Below are positions 24,357 through 34,050 of a stretch of 64,000 bases of DNA, piece by piece. The DNA is from Clostridiaceae bacterium (GTDB taxonomy: Bacteria; Bacillota; Clostridia; Lachnospirales; Lachnospiraceae). The notes under the pieces are model-generated. The model was not told the origin of the DNA. It made no database searches and was given only the letters and a program-made list of their open reading frames with translations. The translations under genes and the position numbers were made by a program. Positions within the stretch are counted from its first letter, which is position 1. Each line of letters begins with the position of its first letter. The stretch lies in contig JAGZXV010000003.1 in assembly GCA_018378255.1 (NCBI GenBank), positions 10,252 to 74,251 on the forward strand, read 5' to 3'.

Positions 24357-25832
24357 ATGGAACAATTTATTCAAGCGCTGTCGGTTTCTTTTTCAGTCCA
24401 GAATATACTGTTCATGAATCTTGGGGTGGCCATAGGGATTATATTCGGGGCGCTGCCGGGACTGTCGGGCGGTGTTGCCATCGTTTTGTTTATGCCGTTT
24501 ACATTTTACTTAGATCCGATCATCAGTTTAGCGTGGCTTTTGGGAATGTACTGCGGCGGAACTTATGGGGGATCGGTTACGGCGATTCTCATCAATACGC
24601 CGGGAACGGCCGCTTCGGCAGCAACCGCTATGGACGGTTATGCTTTGGCAAAAAAGGGAAAACCCAGAAAAGCTTTGATGATGGCGTTGACGGCTTCCTG
24701 CATCGGCGGGATTGTCAGCACATTTACATTGATTTTCATCTCTCCCCTTTTGTCTAAAATCGCTTTGAAATTCGGCCCGGCTGAGTATTTTTCCCTGGCG
24801 GTGTTCGGACTGTCCATCATTTCGGGGGTGAGCGGAAAGAATATTTTTAAAGGGCTTTTGATGGGCTGTCTGGGAATGTTTGTGATTATGATCGGCATGG
24901 ATCCTATGGACGGAATACAGAGGCTGACTTTTGGGAACCTGTATCTGGCGGGCGGAATTGATATGATACCTGCCCTGATCGGACTGTTTGCCCTTTCGGA
25001 AATGTTTAACAAAGCCAAAGGGATTGAGAAGATTGATGTTAAGGCAGACCTCAGCTCCAAAGAGGACCGTCTCACCATGGCGGATATGAAGCGCTGTATG
25101 GCGACGATCCTCAAATCCAGCGGCATCGGTACGATTATAGGGGCGATTCCCGGAACCGGGGCGGCCATTGCCTCTTTTATTTCCTATAATGAGGCAAAAA
25201 GGGTTTCCAAACATCCGGAGGAATTCGGAGAAGGGTCCATCGAAGGAGTTGCGGCTTCTGAAGCGGGCAATAACGGTGTGACCGGATCAACTCTCATTCC
25301 TCTGCTCTCATTAGGAGTGCCGGGGGATATGGTGACGGCGATTCTGGTAGGAGCGTTTTTGATGCAGGGGCTGACACCTGGGCCGACGCTGTTTAAAAAC
25401 AATATGGATATTATTTATGGAATCATGATTTCCCTGTTGGTAATCAACATTTTTATGTACATTCAGGGGAGATATTTTGTCAAGCTGTTTGCTCAGGTAA
25501 ATAGGATTCCCATGCAGGCCATGATTCCGGTTCTGTTCGTACTTTGTGTGGTCGGCGTATACGTGGCGAATAACTCCATGTTTGACGTGAAGATCATTCT
25601 TGTATTCGGGGCTCTGGCATATGTGGCCGGAAAGCTGAAACTGCCGGTTACGCCTCTGCTTTTGGGAATCGTGTTAGGGCCGATGGCCGAACAGAACTGT
25701 AGGCGGGCGCTGGCTTTATCAAAGGGAAGCTGTCTGATCTTCGTTCAGAAGCCTATCAGCCTGTTTTTCCTGATACTGGTAGCGGTCACCATTGTGATGT
25801 TTGTAGTTAGAAACCGAAAGGAAAGCGTATGA
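24357..25832 (+). CDS. TctA family large membrane subunit
   Basis: 491 residues with about ten to twelve membrane segments. Family motifs: 'GIIFGALPGLSGGVAIVLFM', 'YGGSVTAILINTPGTAASAA', 'IGAIPGTGAAIASFISYNEA' and 'LGVPGDMVTAILVGAFLMQG'. Together with TctC and TctB it forms a complete tripartite transporter. The start follows AAGGAGGTATGAA. The stop overlaps the next ATG (ATGA). Confidence 0.94.
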   Translation: MEQFIQALSVSFSVQNILFMNLGVAIGIIFGALPGLSGGVAIVLFMPFTFYLDPIISLAWLLGMYCGGTYGGSVTAILINTPGTAASAATAMDGYALAKKGKPRKALMMALTASCIGGIVSTFTLIFISPLLSKIALKFGPAEYFSLAVFGLSIISGVSGKNIFKGLLMGCLGMFVIMIGMDPMDGIQRLTFGNLYLAGGIDMIPALIGLFALSEMFNKAKGIEKIDVKADLSSKEDRLTMADMKRCMATILKSSGIGTIIGAIPGTGAAIASFISYNEAKRVSKHPEEFGEGSIEGVAASEAGNNGVTGSTLIPLLSLGVPGDMVTAILVGAFLMQGLTPGPTLFKNNMDIIYGIMISLLVINIFMYIQGRYFVKLFAQVNRIPMQAMIPVLFVLCVVGVYVANNSMFDVKIILVFGALAYVAGKLKLPVTPLLLGIVLGPMAEQNCRRALALSKGSCLIFVQKPISLFFLILVAVTIVMFVVRNRKESV

Positions 25833-26914
25833 TGAATTTATCGACGCCATATCCATGGCTGGACCTGGATATTGTTGAGCGGAATATTAAAACTATGGCA
25901 AAGCGGCTGCAGAAGGAAGGCATCAGCTACCGCCCTCACATCAAAACCCACAAATCGGTGGAGATCGCCAGGCTGCAGCTGGAAATGGGAGCCAGGGGGA
26001 TTACCTGCGCCAAGATTTCAGAAGCCATGGTCATGGCAGAGGCGGGAATTAAGGACATATTGGTCGCCTATCCGTTAGTTGGAGCGGATAAGATGGAGCG
26101 TTTGGGAAAATTAATGGACATAGCGGATGTAACGGTGACTGTGGACAATGAGATCAGTGCGGGGCAGTTGAACGGCCTTGGAGAGAGTAAGGGAGTGAAG
26201 ATAAAAGCGCTCATAGAAATCGGCGCCCAGAACCAGAGGGGCGGGATTTTCGATGACGGGAGGCTGATTGAATTTGCCGGAAATCTGAGAAAGCTTCCGT
26301 GGCTGGAGGTTAAAGGCATTTTCACCTATGTGGGGCTTAGGCCGGATTTGAAGGAACCCGGGAAATTAGAGGAATTTGCCAAGGAAGAGGCGGAACTGAT
26401 GGCTCATAATAAAAGGGTTTTGGAAGAAGCCGGATATCAAGTGGAGGTGGTTTCCGCCGGCAGCAGCGCCACGTCCATTTATGCCGGGCACCATGGCGGG
26501 ATTACGGAATCCAGAGCGGGCAGTTGTGTGTTCAATGACATGAATTCGGTTCATTTGCATACGGCCGGGCTGGAAGACTGCGCTCTTAAAATAAGGGCGA
26601 CTGTGGTCTGCATCCCGAAACCGGGACTGGCTACAATAGATGCGGGCAGCAAGTCCCTTTCATCGGATACAAAGCCGGGACAGGGGTACGGATACCTGGT
26701 GGGATTCCCGGACGTGGAGCTGTATAAATTAAATGAAGAACACGGCTATCTGAAATTCGATGAGAAGAAGACGGAGTTTAAGATCGGGCAGCAGGTGGAT
26801 ATCATTCCAAACCATGCCTGCGTGATCGGCAATCTCCATGACAGCTATTTTGCGTTCCGGAATGGGGAATTTGAAAAAATAATCCATGTGGATGCGAGAG
26901 GCAAGAATTATTGA
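25829..26914 (+). CDS. PLP fold-III enzyme, D-serine dehydratase / D-threonine aldolase-like
   Basis: 361 residues. The alanine-racemase-like barrel begins 'TPYPWLDLDIVERNIKTMAK', with the PLP lysine in 'SYRPHIKTHKSVEIAR'. The Gly-rich phosphate loop is around 'VVSAGSSATSIYAGHHGGIT'. The C-terminal domain ends with 'DIIPNHACVIGNLHDSYFAF', whose His and Cys match the metal site of DSD/DTA enzymes. These act on D-serine (to pyruvate and ammonia) or D-threonine (to glycine and acetaldehyde). RidA in the same operon favours a dehydratase that releases an enamine, but this is inference. Confidence 0.85.
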   Translation: MMNLSTPYPWLDLDIVERNIKTMAKRLQKEGISYRPHIKTHKSVEIARLQLEMGARGITCAKISEAMVMAEAGIKDILVAYPLVGADKMERLGKLMDIADVTVTVDNEISAGQLNGLGESKGVKIKALIEIGAQNQRGGIFDDGRLIEFAGNLRKLPWLEVKGIFTYVGLRPDLKEPGKLEEFAKEEAELMAHNKRVLEEAGYQVEVVSAGSSATSIYAGHHGGITESRAGSCVFNDMNSVHLHTAGLEDCALKIRATVVCIPKPGLATIDAGSKSLSSDTKPGQGYGYLVGFPDVELYKLNEEHGYLKFDEKKTEFKIGQQVDIIPNHACVIGNLHDSYFAFRNGEFEKIIHVDARGKNY

Positions 26915-26929
26915 GAAAGGCAGGCGCAT

Positions 26930-28528
26930 ATGTACCAGTATTTATTTCAGCAGGCATTGGTGATTGACGGTACGGGCGGAAAAGGCAGAATCGCCGATAT
27001 AGCGGTTCAGGACGGCAGGATTGTGAAAATAGCGCCGGAAATAGACAGGGATGCGGGAGAAACAATTGATTTAAAGGGGAAAATCCTGTGCCCCGGTTTC
27101 ATCGATGTGCATTCCCATTCCGACATTTCCCTGCTGTATGAAAATAACCCGGGAAGCAAGGTGTTCCAGGGAATCACAACGGAGGTGATCGGAAACTGCG
27201 GCTTTTCTCCCTTTCCTCTGATACAGGAAAGGGAATGGTTAAGGAGGAGAAGATCGTCGCTGGCGTTTATTGATGTGGAAGAGGTGCCGTGGGACTGGCC
27301 GGATTTTGAAGCCTATAAGGAACGGATGACGGCAGCCGGGCCCAATGTAAACCTGGTTCCTCTGGTGGGGCATGGAAGCATCCGGGCCGTGGTGATGGGA
27401 TATGATGATAAAAAGGCGGACAGCGGACAGCTGGAACGGATGTGCGGTATTTTAGAGGAACATTTCAGGCAGGGAGCGGCAGGAATTTCCACGGGACTAG
27501 GTTATCCGCCTGATTTTTATGGAGATGAGGAAGAGCTGACGGCCCTGGCGCGGGTGGTTAAGAAGTGGGACAAGATCTTCACATTTCATATAAGGGGAGA
27601 ACGGGCGACGCTTTTTAAGGCGGTTAATGAAGTGATTTCTATAGGGAGGAACAGCGGCGCTAAAGTACATATATCTCACCTCAAATGCGCGGGAATTCAT
27701 AATAGGGGCCGCAGCGGGGAACTATTAAACCTGATCGATGAGGCGGCCGGGGAAGGCGTTGATATCACCTTTGACCTCTATCCGTATACTGCGGGGAGTT
27801 CTTATCTGGGGTTAGTGTTCCCGCCGGCATTTCACGAAGGGGGGATGGAAGCGCTGATCGGGCGTTTGAATGACCCTGAAATGAGACGTGAGATCATCAG
27901 CCAGATGGAGAATGGAACGCCCGGCTGGAGCACCTTTATAGGGGAACATCAGGGGGAGAATCTGATGATTACCAGCCTTTCATTACACAAGGAATGTATC
28001 GGCAGACGGATATCCGAGATCGCCCGGGAGTGGAACTGTTCTCCGGCGGAAGCGGCCTGCCGCCTGATGGCAGAAGAAATGGGCCGTGTGGAAATGGTCA
28101 TGTTTTTGACTGATGAAGAGGACATGGACCGGATTGCCCTGCATGATAAGTGTTTGTACGGGACAGACGGGCTGGCTATGGGAGATGTGAAGCCATTGAT
28201 CCGTCAGATGCCCCATCCGAGATATTATGGAAGCTTCCCGGTTTTATGGAACCGATATGTGGGTCAAGGGGCATTTTCGCCGGAAGAACTGATCCACAGG
28301 CTGACCGGGGTTGCGGCTAAACGGTTCGGCCTTTTAAAACGGGGAGAGGTAAAAGAAGGTTATTGGGCGGATCTGGCTGTGTTTGAGCGGGAGAAGCTGA
28401 AGGCGATGGGAGATTACGAGAACCCGTGCCGGTTTTCTGCGGGAATTGAATATTTGATGGTGAATGGCGTCCTGGAGATTCGGGATGGAGTGAAGAGCGG
28501 AGCGGCCGGAGGGCGGATTTTGGAGTGA
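26930..28528 (+). CDS. N-acyl-D-amino-acid deacylase (amidohydrolase family)
   Basis: 532 residues. D-aminoacylase features in order: 'CPGFIDVHSHSDISLLYEN' (HxH metal site), 'GITTEVIGNCGFSPFPLIQE' (Cys ligand), 'AKVHISHLKCAGIHNRGRSG', 'YGTDGLAM', and a C-terminal beta cap with 'LKRGEVKEGYWADLAVFE'. It removes the acyl group from N-acyl-D-amino acids, giving free D-amino acid for the PLP enzyme encoded just before it. No signal peptide, so it acts after uptake. It is the last gene of the operon. Confidence 0.9.
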   Translation: MYQYLFQQALVIDGTGGKGRIADIAVQDGRIVKIAPEIDRDAGETIDLKGKILCPGFIDVHSHSDISLLYENNPGSKVFQGITTEVIGNCGFSPFPLIQEREWLRRRRSSLAFIDVEEVPWDWPDFEAYKERMTAAGPNVNLVPLVGHGSIRAVVMGYDDKKADSGQLERMCGILEEHFRQGAAGISTGLGYPPDFYGDEEELTALARVVKKWDKIFTFHIRGERATLFKAVNEVISIGRNSGAKVHISHLKCAGIHNRGRSGELLNLIDEAAGEGVDITFDLYPYTAGSSYLGLVFPPAFHEGGMEALIGRLNDPEMRREIISQMENGTPGWSTFIGEHQGENLMITSLSLHKECIGRRISEIAREWNCSPAEAACRLMAEEMGRVEMVMFLTDEEDMDRIALHDKCLYGTDGLAMGDVKPLIRQMPHPRYYGSFPVLWNRYVGQGAFSPEELIHRLTGVAAKRFGLLKRGEVKEGYWADLAVFEREKLKAMGDYENPCRFSAGIEYLMVNGVLEIRDGVKSGAAGGRILE

Positions 28529-28577
28529 TCTCATATTAAGTATTAATAGCAGTGGACGGGAAAAGTCCCATGGAAAG

Positions 28578-28619
28578 AGAACGTTTTCAGGTACAGAACC
28601 TGAAGACGTTCTTCTTTTT
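28578..28619 (+). terminator. Intrinsic terminator of the N-acyl-D-amino-acid operon
   Basis: AGAACGT (28578-28584) and TTCAGGT (28586-28592) pair with ACCTGAA (28598-28604) and ACGTTCT (28606-28612), with one mismatch between, followed by TCTTTTT. The left arm also resembles a CcpA cre box (AGAGAACGTTTTCA). The gene-free stretch 28529-28842 holds this and the promoter of the next operon only. Confidence 0.8.
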
Positions 28620-28702
28620 GCGGAAAAATTAATCGGCCATGAAGAATAATAACCCCTAAATTATGCTGTGGAGCAAATCAGTTTACCGCTCTTTCGACCG
28701 TG

Positions 28703-28732
28703 TTGACTCACTCGATGTTTGCATGATAAGAT
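28703..28732 (+). promoter_or_regulatory. Promoter of the second YesM/YesN pair
   Basis: TTGACT (28703-28708), 18 bases, TAAGAT (28727-28732), 110 bases before ATG 28843. Confidence 0.5.
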
Positions 28733-28842
28733 GAAACCAAGAAACTGGGGAATTAGGAAAAAAGCCCGGATTTATGCGGGCTGCGGCAGTTTGCAGGTCT
28801 GAGGGGCTCAGATGAGGGCAGAGGAAAAGACGGGAGGAAGAT

Positions 28843-30624
28843 ATGAGCATAAGGGTTCGCCTTGCCATTGCGTTTTCATTTTTTATCATTGCACCGCTGA
28901 TGGTTTTGATGGCATACAGCAATAAAATATCGTCGGAGGTCCTCTTGGACCAGATCAGCGACGCCCAGGTCCATACGGTGGAGAGCTATTCCAGGACGGT
29001 AAATGATATGCTGATGGATATGAACCGCCTGCTTCTCAACATGTCGTCGGATAATGACGTCCGCCGGCTGATGAGCGAAGAATCAGAAGAAAAGGACGGT
29101 GGGGACATGCTGTTTAAATATCAGCAGCTTCAGCTGTTTGACGATATTCTGGAAGGCGCTCAGATGTTTCTGATGAAGTATCCGTTTGCCGTCATGATTA
29201 TCCCCAATGAGGGACAGAGCTTTGGAAGCAGGGAAAATATTGGCGCTTATGCCAAAAGCCTGAAAGCTTCTTCCTGGTATCCCGATGTCATGGCCTGCAG
29301 GGACAGCACGATCCTTTGGCTGGACCCTCTAAAGACTGGGGACTCCATCAAGGAAAATCTGTTCTGCGCCGTAATTCCGGTGAAAGAGAGCATGACCAGC
29401 CAGAAGAATATTGGAATCATCTATATTGAAATTTCAGAAAAATATATCTATGACATGATGACCAGAAGCGCGTCCCAGTCTGAACTGTATCTTGTAGATA
29501 ACGACAGCCATATCGTGTCTGGCGGCGACAAAAACTCCATTGGAAAGGAGTTTCCTCTCCTGTCATTTGAAAAAGCTGTGGATGCCAGCGGCTGGAAAAA
29601 GGTCGGATATGAGGGCCAGGAGATGATGGTGGTTTATTCCTCTCCTATGGTGGAAGAGTGGAGGGTGGTGTCCGTCACCCCATATGAGACTATATTTTCC
29701 CGGGTCAATGCAGTCCATAACAGGACTTATATCATAACCTTGGTGCTGTTGGGCATATTTGTGGCGGTGGCTCTGGGAATCGCCCAGCTGATCAGCCGTC
29801 CGGTGATGTCCCTGAGCGAGAAGATGAACCAGGTGGAAGACGGCAATCTGGGAATCCGGGTACCTGAGACGGGACAGGGAGAGATACGGGTGCTGCAGAC
29901 CAGCTTCAACCGCATGCTGGACAGGATCAATGATCTGATGAAACAGCTGAAGATCAGGGAAAACCAGAAACGTGAGGCAGAGATCGACGCGCTCCAGGCA
30001 CAGATCAATCCCCATTTCCTGTTTAATGTGCTGAGTTCAATCCGCTGGGCGGCTGCGGCTAAAGATCCTGGGGTGGAAGAGATGGTGCTCCAGCTTTCCG
30101 CCCTGCTCAAGATGAGCATTAAGAAGGGAGAAGAGCAGATTACCCTGAATGAAAGCTGTCAGATGCTGGAAAAATACGTGAGCCTTCACAATCTGAGGCA
30201 TCAGAATAAGGCGGAGCTCAGAATCTTTATAGAAGAAGGCATGGGGTATCACCTGCTTCCCAGGCTCCTTCTTCAGCCATTGGTGGAGAATTCCATCATT
30301 CACGGGCTGGGAAACAGGCTGGAGGGCGGCCATATTACCATTTATGCGGAGGAAAAGGACGGCTTTCTGAACATCCGGGTGGAGGACGACGGAGTGGGCT
30401 TTCCGGAGGGATTTGATCTTGATATGAGGCAGAAGGATAAAAAGCGGAACAAGGCATCCTTTTCCAGCATAGGCCTTGTCAACGTGAGGGACAGGGTTAA
30501 CCTGTACTATGAAGGAAACTCCCGTTTCCGGCTGTATAACCGGATGGAAGATGGAGTGTGCAGGGGGGCGGTGGTGGAGATTTCCATCCGCCTGGAGGCG
30601 ATTGAACGGTACGAGAGGGAATAG
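28843..30624 (+). CDS. YesM-family sensor histidine kinase
   Basis: 593 residues. Membrane segment about residues 5-25 ('LAIAFSFFIIAPLMVLMAYS'), extracellular sensor, second membrane segment about 288-310 ('YIITLVLLGIFVAVALGIAQ'), HAMP, then 'QINPHFLFNVLSSIRWAAAA' with the acceptor His. The ATPase domain has 'LVENSIIHGLG' and 'VEDDGVGFPEGFD'. It should sense an extracellular sugar and act on the regulator 20 bases downstream. The ribosome site is GGGAGGAAGAT. Confidence 0.92.
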   Translation: MSIRVRLAIAFSFFIIAPLMVLMAYSNKISSEVLLDQISDAQVHTVESYSRTVNDMLMDMNRLLLNMSSDNDVRRLMSEESEEKDGGDMLFKYQQLQLFDDILEGAQMFLMKYPFAVMIIPNEGQSFGSRENIGAYAKSLKASSWYPDVMACRDSTILWLDPLKTGDSIKENLFCAVIPVKESMTSQKNIGIIYIEISEKYIYDMMTRSASQSELYLVDNDSHIVSGGDKNSIGKEFPLLSFEKAVDASGWKKVGYEGQEMMVVYSSPMVEEWRVVSVTPYETIFSRVNAVHNRTYIITLVLLGIFVAVALGIAQLISRPVMSLSEKMNQVEDGNLGIRVPETGQGEIRVLQTSFNRMLDRINDLMKQLKIRENQKREAEIDALQAQINPHFLFNVLSSIRWAAAAKDPGVEEMVLQLSALLKMSIKKGEEQITLNESCQMLEKYVSLHNLRHQNKAELRIFIEEGMGYHLLPRLLLQPLVENSIIHGLGNRLEGGHITIYAEEKDGFLNIRVEDDGVGFPEGFDLDMRQKDKKRNKASFSSIGLVNVRDRVNLYYEGNSRFRLYNRMEDGVCRGAVVEISIRLEAIERYERE

Positions 30625-30644
30625 GACAGGTAAAGGAGAAGGTC

Positions 30645-32135
30645 ATGCTGAGGATAGTGATCGTGGATGATGAAATCAATATTGTGGAAGGGCTTAAAAA
30701 AACCGTGGAGTGGGAGGAACACGGCTGTCAGGTTGTGGGCACTGCTTATGACGGTACCGCTGCCTGGGATGTGGTTTGTGAAAAGGAACCGGATATTCTG
30801 ATTACGGACATCACCATGCCTGGAATGGACGGCATTAAGCTGGTGGAGAAGCTGAGACCAAGGTTTCCTGCCATGCGTTTTATCTATCTGACATGTAATG
30901 ATGATTTTGAGATGGCCAGAAGCGCATTCCGAACGGGAGCCTGCGATTATATTGTGAAGGAAACCATGACCCGGGAAGAACTGTATGAGTCCATAGAAAA
31001 GGCAGAAAAAGAGATTGCAAACTATCGGGAAAATATGCTCAATAAAGCGGTGGTTTCCAATGAATTAAAGATTCTGCCATACGGGCTGGATTTTGAGAAA
31101 AACCGTTATCTGATGGGACTTCTCTTCGTGCTGCCGTTGTATGGGGAAGACGAGGACGGACCTGCGGACCGCTTGAAGCAGATAATTGTAAGGTTTCCTG
31201 ACTGTTTTTTGTTCCGGAGGTCGGATTATGAATATGTGGTCATGATGAAGGGGCAGGAGGGAAAAGAAAGGCAGCTGATATCGGAACTCTATGGGCAGAT
31301 CAGCCGGACATTTGACAAAGAACAGACGCTCACCTATTTCTATGCCGGCCTTAAGCCCTGCAGAAAAGACAATATCAGCAGATTGTACGAGAATTTGAGA
31401 CGGCTCCGTATGCAGCGTTTCTATAGAAAACACAGAATGTTTTTATTGGAAGAGAGTGGGGATGAGGAACATTTTGAAAATGGAACAGATCAAGGGGCCT
31501 TTCTGAAACACTGCGAGGACTGCATCCGGGAATTGGACACGGAAAAATCGGGACAATGGGTTAGGGATTTTCTAAAGGAAGTATCCGGGAAGCGGGAGAG
31601 GCCGGAATCTGTCCTGGAGACAGGTGAACAGGTCCTTGTTCTTCTTTTGCACGAAGCTATGCGGGTCAATGCATCGGTTCCCAACGTCATGACATGCCTG
31701 CAGAGAAAACGGATTTACCAGGTGTGCAGTATCTATGAATTGGAACAGCTTCTGTGCTGGATGCTTGCGGACGGTATCGCCCAGATCAGGGAATGTGTCT
31801 ATTCCGGCCGGGATGAGGTGCTCACCAATGCCCTGCGCTATATCGAGGAAAACCTGGGGGAGCATTTGAGCCTGGGCTGTGTGGCCCGGCATGTTTCTAT
31901 GAACGCCAGCTATTTCAGCCGCTATTTTAAGGGGAAGATGGGAGAGAATTTTGTGGATTACCTGGTCCGTCAGAGAATGGACCGGGCGAAACAGAAGCTT
32001 AAATATACAGGTCTTTCCGTAGAAGCCATTGCGGCGGAAGTGGGATATTCCAATATCACATACTTTAATGATTCCTTTAAGAAGAATACCGGGCAGACAC
32101 CGGGGGCGTATAGGAGACAGGAAAAAAAGATGTAA
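30645..32135 (+). CDS. YesN-type response regulator (REC + AraC HTH)
   Basis: 496 residues. Receiver: 'RIVIVDDEINIVEGLKKTVE' and the phospho-Asp in 'ILITDITMPGMDGIKLV'. In place of the usual conserved Lys region it has 'CDYIVKETMTREEL', still normal. The C-terminal AraC helix-turn-helix pair reads 'LGCVARHVSMNASYFSRYFK' and 'VEAIAAEVGYSNITYFNDSF'. It likely activates the ABC/GH20 operon that follows after a terminator. Confidence 0.92.
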   Translation: MLRIVIVDDEINIVEGLKKTVEWEEHGCQVVGTAYDGTAAWDVVCEKEPDILITDITMPGMDGIKLVEKLRPRFPAMRFIYLTCNDDFEMARSAFRTGACDYIVKETMTREELYESIEKAEKEIANYRENMLNKAVVSNELKILPYGLDFEKNRYLMGLLFVLPLYGEDEDGPADRLKQIIVRFPDCFLFRRSDYEYVVMMKGQEGKERQLISELYGQISRTFDKEQTLTYFYAGLKPCRKDNISRLYENLRRLRMQRFYRKHRMFLLEESGDEEHFENGTDQGAFLKHCEDCIRELDTEKSGQWVRDFLKEVSGKRERPESVLETGEQVLVLLLHEAMRVNASVPNVMTCLQRKRIYQVCSIYELEQLLCWMLADGIAQIRECVYSGRDEVLTNALRYIEENLGEHLSLGCVARHVSMNASYFSRYFKGKMGENFVDYLVRQRMDRAKQKLKYTGLSVEAIAAEVGYSNITYFNDSFKKNTGQTPGAYRRQEKKM

Positions 32136-32172
32136 AGATATCGGAAGCTTAAGTAAATATTGGTTATGTTTT

Positions 32173-32220
32173 AGCAGCTGCCTGGATGGTATAGTTTAAT
32201 CATCAAGCAGCTGCTTTATT
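32173..32220 (+). terminator. Terminator between regulator and second ABC operon
   Basis: AGCAGCTGC (32173-32181) pairs with GCAGCTGCT (32207-32215), followed by TTATTATTA. The loop is long (25 bases). The repeat could also be a protein-binding dyad. Confidence 0.55.
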
Positions 32221-32265
32221 ATTAAGCCTTCCGGGCTACGATACAGAAAGGGAGTTTACAAGAAT

Positions 32266-33168
32266 ATGATGACGGGACTCAGCAAAAAGAATGTCCGGCG
32301 CAATACCATAGCCGGCTGTCTGTTTATCGCACCGAGTTTTATCGGTTTCATCCTGTTCAGCCTGTTCCCCTTGATTTTGACAATTGTGCTTAGCTTTTCC
32401 GAGTGGGACTTAGTCTCCGGGCTGAAAGGTATTAAACTGATTGGAATCGGCAATTATGTGGAACTTTTTAAAGATCCCGTATTTCATGAATCCTTAAGGA
32501 ATAATATCCTGTTTGCCATATGGTCCCTGCCGGCATTGTTACTATTAGGGCTTTTTGGAGCAATACTGATCAATGATTATGTATTTTCGAAACAACTGTT
32601 TAAGACCATCTACTTCCTGCCCTATATCTCCAGCGGCGTGGCTGTGGCAACTGTCTGGAAAGTGGTGTTCCAGCCGACTTACGGACCGGTCAATGAATTC
32701 CTCAGGAGCCTGGGTATGGCGAATCCGCCAAAATGGCTGGCTGATCCAAACTGGGCGCTGTTTACCATCACACTGATGTTTATCTGGCAGAATATCGGAT
32801 ATTATATGCTGGTCTACATAACGGGCCTGCAGTCCATACCAAAGGACCTGTACGAGGCCGCGGATATCGACGGGGCCGGTAAATGGCAAAAGATCAGATA
32901 TTTAACCATCCCTTTAGTCAGTCCTACCACATTTTTCCTGTTTATCACAGGAATCATAAGCTCCTTTAAGATCTTTGATGCGATACAGATCCTGACAAAA
33001 GGCGGGCCGGGAACCTCTTCTTCCGTACTGGTGCATTACCTTTATAAGGTATCCTTTGAATTTTACAAAATCGGTTACGGAAGCGCCATATCGATCATTC
33101 TGTTCCTGGTAGTGGTTATCATCACCGTATTGCAGTGGAGGGGGCAGAAAAAATGGGTCAATTATTAA
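32266..33168 (+). CDS. ABC sugar transporter permease (MalF/UgpA type)
   Basis: 300 residues, six membrane segments. 'RNTIAGCLFIAPSFIGFILF' is the first. EAA loop: 'LYEAADIDGAGKWQKIRYLT' then IPLVSP. It is first in the second CUT1 operon; the binding protein is encoded third, the reverse of the order at 13-17 kb. AAAGGGAG lies before the ATG pair; ATG 32269 is an alternative start. Confidence 0.93.
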   Translation: MMTGLSKKNVRRNTIAGCLFIAPSFIGFILFSLFPLILTIVLSFSEWDLVSGLKGIKLIGIGNYVELFKDPVFHESLRNNILFAIWSLPALLLLGLFGAILINDYVFSKQLFKTIYFLPYISSGVAVATVWKVVFQPTYGPVNEFLRSLGMANPPKWLADPNWALFTITLMFIWQNIGYYMLVYITGLQSIPKDLYEAADIDGAGKWQKIRYLTIPLVSPTTFFLFITGIISSFKIFDAIQILTKGGPGTSSSVLVHYLYKVSFEFYKIGYGSAISIILFLVVVIITVLQWRGQKKWVNY

Positions 33169-33184
33169 GGGAGGTGCAGGTTAA

Positions 33185-34039
33185 ATGAAAAAACGCAGAT
33201 TTGGTGTGGACACAGTCCCAATGATGCCGAGAGTAATAACGACTTGCTTGATGGCTCTGCTGGGAATCATTATGTGCGCCCCTCTGTTGTGGATGATCAG
33301 CACATCGTTTAAAATAGAAGCAGATGTGTTCAACTTTCCGATCGAATGGATTCCGAAGAGGACGAGAGGGTTTGAAAATTATAAGGATGTATGGAACGGT
33401 GTGATGCCGTTCGGGCTTTATTACTGGAATTCTATAAAGGTCACTCTGATTTCAGTGGCTGCGTCCATATTGGTAGGCTGTCTGGGGGCGTATGGATTTT
33501 CCAGAATTGATTTTCCGGGAAGGGATAAGCTGTTTCTGCTGTATATAGCCACCATGGCCATACCGGAGCAGGTGACCCTGATCCCCAGGTTTTTGATCTT
33601 CCGCCAGATGGGAATCTTTGATACGCACCTCTGTCTGATCGTAAATGCTATGTTCAGCGTGCTGAGCGTATTCATGCTGAGGCAGTTTATGGTGACGGTG
33701 CCGTTTGAACTTACGGATGCCGCCAAGATCGACGGCGCAGGCCATCTGCGCATCTTGTTTCAGATCATCATGCCGATTGCAAAGCCGGCGATTGCAACCT
33801 TTGGTATTTTGAAATTTGTATGGACCTGGAATGATTATCAGAATCCCCTGGTGTTTCTTACCTCATCGGATCTGTATACCATCCAGTTGGGAGTAAAGAT
33901 GTTTTCAGACGCTTACGGCGATTACTATTCGCTCATGATGGCTGCCGCAGTATCTGCGATCCTGCCGTTGTTAATCATCTTTCTGTTTGGGCAAAAATAT
34001 ATAATTTCCGGTTTGGTAGCCGGCAGTGTGAAGGGATAA
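33185..34039 (+). CDS. ABC sugar transporter permease (MalG/UgpE type)
   Basis: 284 residues, six membrane segments. EAA loop 'LTDAAKIDGAGHLRILFQII' then MPIAKP, and the standard end 'GQKYIISGLVAGSVKG'. The GGGAGGTGCAGG ribosome site lies just after the preceding stop. It pairs with 32266-33168. Confidence 0.93.
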   Translation: MKKRRFGVDTVPMMPRVITTCLMALLGIIMCAPLLWMISTSFKIEADVFNFPIEWIPKRTRGFENYKDVWNGVMPFGLYYWNSIKVTLISVAASILVGCLGAYGFSRIDFPGRDKLFLLYIATMAIPEQVTLIPRFLIFRQMGIFDTHLCLIVNAMFSVLSVFMLRQFMVTVPFELTDAAKIDGAGHLRILFQIIMPIAKPAIATFGILKFVWTWNDYQNPLVFLTSSDLYTIQLGVKMFSDAYGDYYSLMMAAAVSAILPLLIIFLFGQKYIISGLVAGSVKG

Positions 34040-34050
34040 AGGAGAAAAGT

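Noticed and set aside
24528..25214. 228-codon minus-strand frame inside TctA
   Set aside because: Shadow of a GC-rich membrane protein gene; rich in His, Arg and Ser, no recognisable domain.
28575..28592. CcpA cre box before the second YesM gene
   Set aside because: AGAGAACGTTTTCA resembles cre but is one arm of a clear terminator, so the match may be chance; it is only mentioned in the terminator entry.
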